Assembly (NCBI RefSeq): GCF_000182925.2 | Contig: NC_026501.1 | Coordinates: forward strand, 3,699,917 to 3,763,916 | Length of the DNA: 64,000 nucleotides | From: Neurospora crassa OR74A | Taxonomy: Eukaryota; Ascomycota; Sordariomycetes; Sordariales; Sordariaceae | Reading direction: 5' to 3' | In this document: in pieces, positions 61,001-64,000 of the stretch | How positions within the stretch are numbered: the first letter of the stretch is position 1 | Layout of the letters: every line of letters starts with the position of its first letter | The notes under the pieces: model-generated | Told to the model about the DNA's origin: nothing | The model's input: the letters and a program-made list of their open reading frames with translations, nothing else | Databases searched by the model: none | Position numbers and translations under genes: made by a program

Positions 61001-63592
61001 AAAGAAGTTAAAAAGATGTAGGAAATAACGATTATACTACTACTATCGCTAGAGGTTACACCAGCAGCCTTAACCGTTCTAATTATAATAATTACGTTGG
61101 TTATTATAATTGCGCTAATTAATTCAATTATTCTAATAATTATAATAATTCCCCCGAATACCCTAGTTAATATAGCGCTACCAGTATTACCGTTACCGAC
61201 ACCAACCCTGTCGCCAAACCCGTCTCAAGTTCTAAAAACCTTATTAGCGTCCTTATTGCTAAATCCGTTATAGTATCAACCGTTAAATTCGCTAATTAAA
61301 GAAACTATCGAATATAACAATAACCTTCATAATTTTAAAGATTTTAATAAAGAAGACCCTATACCCTACAACCACCACCGACGTAATTCTAATAAGCTAA
61401 CTGTATATACTACTCCAAGTACTCTACTACCCAACAATCTTCGAAAACTAACTTTAATAATTCGATTACTACCGATAAATATATTAAATCCTACTTATAC
61501 ACAATAATATACCTTATTATTAGTATTACAAGTTAATAAACTATAACTTTAACCAAAGAATTAAAAGTAATAAACTTCGAATTTACAATAGGCTATCCCG
61601 AGTTCGGACCTTCCGCATCCGAATTTAGAGCCCCCAACTTCGAATTCAGGCCCTCCGATCTTGAATTCGGACCCTACAACAATTCCGCCAAACCCTATAA
61701 ATTAATAATTTACGTAGGACTAATTAGGATAAGGAAGCTAGCCCTCTAAAATTAGTACAAAAGTACTAAATATAAAGGTAAGTGAAAGTAGACCTCGTTA
61801 CTTAACAACTAAATTAATAGATTTTAAATATAATATTTAAAGGATAAAAGATAATAATAGTAATATTATAAATGACTTTGTAACGCTACTTAACAAGTTT
61901 CGCAGTATAGTAGAGGGTCTTTTAATATAATATATAATACCTATATACTACCTTACTACCGTTAAAGTTAATTACGATATAGCAATTATCACCGCTAGTA
62001 AAACTTAATATTTCATCCCTAAGAATTATCGAATTGTATGTAAGTAGAGTAATTTTGAATTATACTAGTTACTAATAATAAAGGAGTAAATTAAAGTATT
62101 TGAAGATGGGGGAATCTATACCTTAATTCCTAAATCCTTAGATATAGAAATCCTACTTGGAAAATAAGTATATAACGAGAAGTACGATATTAATATTAAA
62201 GATTAGAAAGCTAGAGTTAGATAGGTAGTTTATAGTAATTTCGAATAAGGTAATTGGGTAATATAAGAGATCTATATAGCAGTAATATATTTAATTAACG
62301 TTAGATTATTTTTAACTATTATAGCTATACACAATTATAAGTATTACTAGTTTGATTTTAATACCATATTCTTAAATACCTCTATCCCTAATAATACCTA
62401 ATATTATATTAAATAGCCGACAATACTTAAAAAGCCTATACCCGGTTATAGTAAGGAAAATATAGTATACTAGCTTACTAAGGTACTCTACGGTCTTAAA
62501 TATTCCCTACTCTACTGGTTTAATACCCTTATCCTAGTACTTAAAGAAGCCGGCTTTATACTAATCTCTGCAGATTCCTACTTGTTTACCAATAAAGCGT
62601 TAGGCGTACTATTAGTTCTATACGTTAACGACCTTTTCGTTGCCGCACCGACTATTACTATCGTTAATAAAGTTAAAAACTAGCTAGCTAATTACTTTAA
62701 ACTTAAAGAGTTGGGATAAATACGTATATTTCTAGGATACAATATTGTAAAGGACTATTAGATTTATATAATTTTTATATTCTAATAATAATATACTAAA
62801 TCGGTTATTACTAAATTTAATAATAATAATAAGCTCTATAGCATTAAAATACTATAGCTACCGAACTATAAGATTTATAGGGGTAACAATATATTACTAA
62901 AACAAATTAAATTTTACCCTAAGAAGACTAGTTCTTTAAATTAGATTTCGATAAACACCCAGCTAAATATTGTATGTACTATTAACAAACTGTCAAAGGG
63001 CATTAAAAAGCCTACTAACCGCCACCTCGTTGTTATAAAGCGTTTATAGCGATATTTAACCGAGTACCCCAATTTAGGCATTAAACTAGGCGGAATACTC
63101 TCACCGTTAATAGCCCCATCCTTCTACATATATATAAACGACTCCTTTACCAACGATATTCCTTTAAGGAAGAGTACTGCAGGCTACGTCGTATTCTTTA
63201 CCTACGGCCCTATCCTTTAGAAGTCTAAATAATAGGATCATATTACAATTAGTACAATAGAAGTAGAGTTTACCAACCTAGTACCTACAACTAAGGCTCT
63301 TAATTAGGTTAGTAGTATATTAGATAATTTGAATATAAATCTGGGCCTTTATAAGATTAGTAGGACTCTATATACAAATAGTAGTAACATTAGAGATTGG
63401 ATTCTCAACCCTAATTTACCCGCTAGAAATAGATATATCGATATACGATATAAATGGTTGGTTCAAGAGGTAGACAGGAAGGTATTTACAATCGAATACT
63501 TACTAGGTAATAAGATGCTAGCCGACGGTCTAATAAAGCCGTTAAAGCTAAATAAATACGTAAGGTTTATTAAATTAATAGGTATATTCTAG
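58100..63592 (+). pseudogene. copia gag-pol relic
   Basis: Gag with a zinc-knuckle remnant at about 59070-59150 (ISCGYYISKKADIYWVYYPKK). Integrase at about 60080-60260 (HVDIVSYTLPSYKGYKYILHFI). RT at about 62470-62700 (TLYGLKYSLLYWFNTL, then GVLLVLYVNDLFVAAP, decayed YVDDL). RNase H at about 63180-63592, with an 87-codon open tail at 63329-63592 (LYTNSSNIRDWILNPNLPAR..YIDIRYKWLV, then MLADGLIKPL). The Gag-to-RNase H order with integrase before RT proves copia type. Not functional. Confidence 0.85.
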
Positions 63593-63700
63593 AAGAAAGT
63601 TCCCTAGGCTTGAAATATCGTTAATACTATGAAAGAAATCACAATATAAATAGTATATAGAGGTTTAGATACTCTTTAATAGTCTTCTAGTCTATAGGGG

Positions 63701-63880
63701 TGTATTAGTAGGTCTCTGGCATTCACTAGGCACAGCATTCACTAGGCACAGCCCAGTCCCCACTCTGTGCCCTACCCAGACTGTACTATATTTAGCCTTC
63801 CAGACTTTACTAGTCTCCCTCTTTCTCCTCCATAGCACTCAATCAATCGTATCCAACCGCTTGATCTCGATAGTCTCACA
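63701..63880 (+). repeat. copia 3' LTR
   Basis: 180 bp, about 90 percent like the 5' LTR by eye; differences are almost all C/T or G/A. Confidence 0.9.
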
Positions 63881-64000
63881 AGACCCCTAGCAGGAAATTT
63901 AATTACTATTAGGGATTTTAATTTCTATTATTTTAATTAGGATTTAGAGAATAGAATTAGCTTAAGGGCTATTCACCTCTTTATATAGGTATAATATTAG

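Larger units (their letters stand above)
57804..63880 (+). mobile_element. complete Ty1/copia retrotransposon, 6.1 kb
   Basis: LTRs at 57804-57981 (178 bp) and 63701-63880 (180 bp), starting TGT and ending CTCACA, with a perfect 5-bp duplication AGACC (57799-57803, 63881-63885). A GGTTATAAG primer-binding-like site follows the 5' LTR, and TCTATAGGGG precedes the 3' LTR. Internal frames are plus-strand and heavily RIP-mutated; the LTRs keep far more CA/TG. Confidence 0.92.
55588..64000 (+). mobile_element. Tad1-like LINE (copy E), interrupted by copia, runs off the window
   Basis: Plus-strand LINE. An ORF1-like region at about 55930-57140 is followed by the ORF2 endonuclease from about 57290. 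The endonuclease frame RVVIYVNKK...SIYSPMF...FEFIKVRPL continues directly after the copia element with AGNLITIRDFNFYY (63886 onward; decayed GDFNLHH). Its 5' boundary after MULE 2 is not certain. Confidence 0.7.

Overview
The window looks like nuclear DNA of a filamentous ascomycete (Pezizomycotina; a Sordariomycete is my guess, not proven). Five ordinary protein genes sit in two GC-balanced islands. The spliced genes have short GT-AG introns (58-160 nt). Around them lie long AT-rich blocks in which CA and TG dinucleotides are almost absent and ancestral CAG/CAA/TGG codons read as TAG/TAA. That is the footprint of repeat-induced point mutation (RIP). Almost everything outside the islands is transposon wreckage, much of it nested two or three deep.

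Layout: 1-1419 is the 3' part of a LINE inserted into a Ty3/gypsy pol relic (1420-4260). 4260-9000 is degenerate repeat DNA holding a solo LTR (7209-7472) and one copy of a 0.84-kb repeat with telomere-like units (7733-8567). Island 1 (about 8.8-14.7 kb) carries phosphoglucomutase (+), oligoribonuclease (-) and a Gfo/Idh/MocA-type oxidoreductase (+). From 14742 to 29887 lies a 15-kb insertion complex. It consists of two inverted copies of a 0.9-kb terminal-inverted-repeat (TIR) element at TA targets, flanking a gypsy element with matching 265-bp LTRs. The gypsy element is itself broken by a minus-strand LINE that contains two 100-N assembly gaps. Island 2 (29.9-34.9 kb) carries an oxysterol-binding-protein homologue (+) and a membrane-anchored ubiquitin-specific protease (-), plus a Tourist/Harbinger-like MITE upstream of the protease.

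From 35.0 kb to the end there is no convincing host gene. In order: second copy of the 0.84-kb repeat; a 3.1-kb Mutator-like element (MULE 1); a LINE fragment carrying a nearly unmutated solo LTR; a Helitron-like fragment; a 9.4-kb MULE (MULE 2) that contains a 5.7-kb MULE (MULE 3, itself containing a Fot1/pogo-type element) and a 560-bp MULE-derived MITE; and a Tad1-like LINE running off the window end, interrupted by a complete 6.1-kb Ty1/copia element.

The five genes are housekeeping types (sugar-phosphate interconversion, RNA turnover, lipid transfer, deubiquitination, an uncharacterised dehydrogenase). They do not form an evident pathway or cluster. The novelty here is in the repeats: several element families with exact ends and target-site duplications (TSDs), a structured LINE 3' end seen in four copies, and sharp differences in RIP load that give a relative insertion order.
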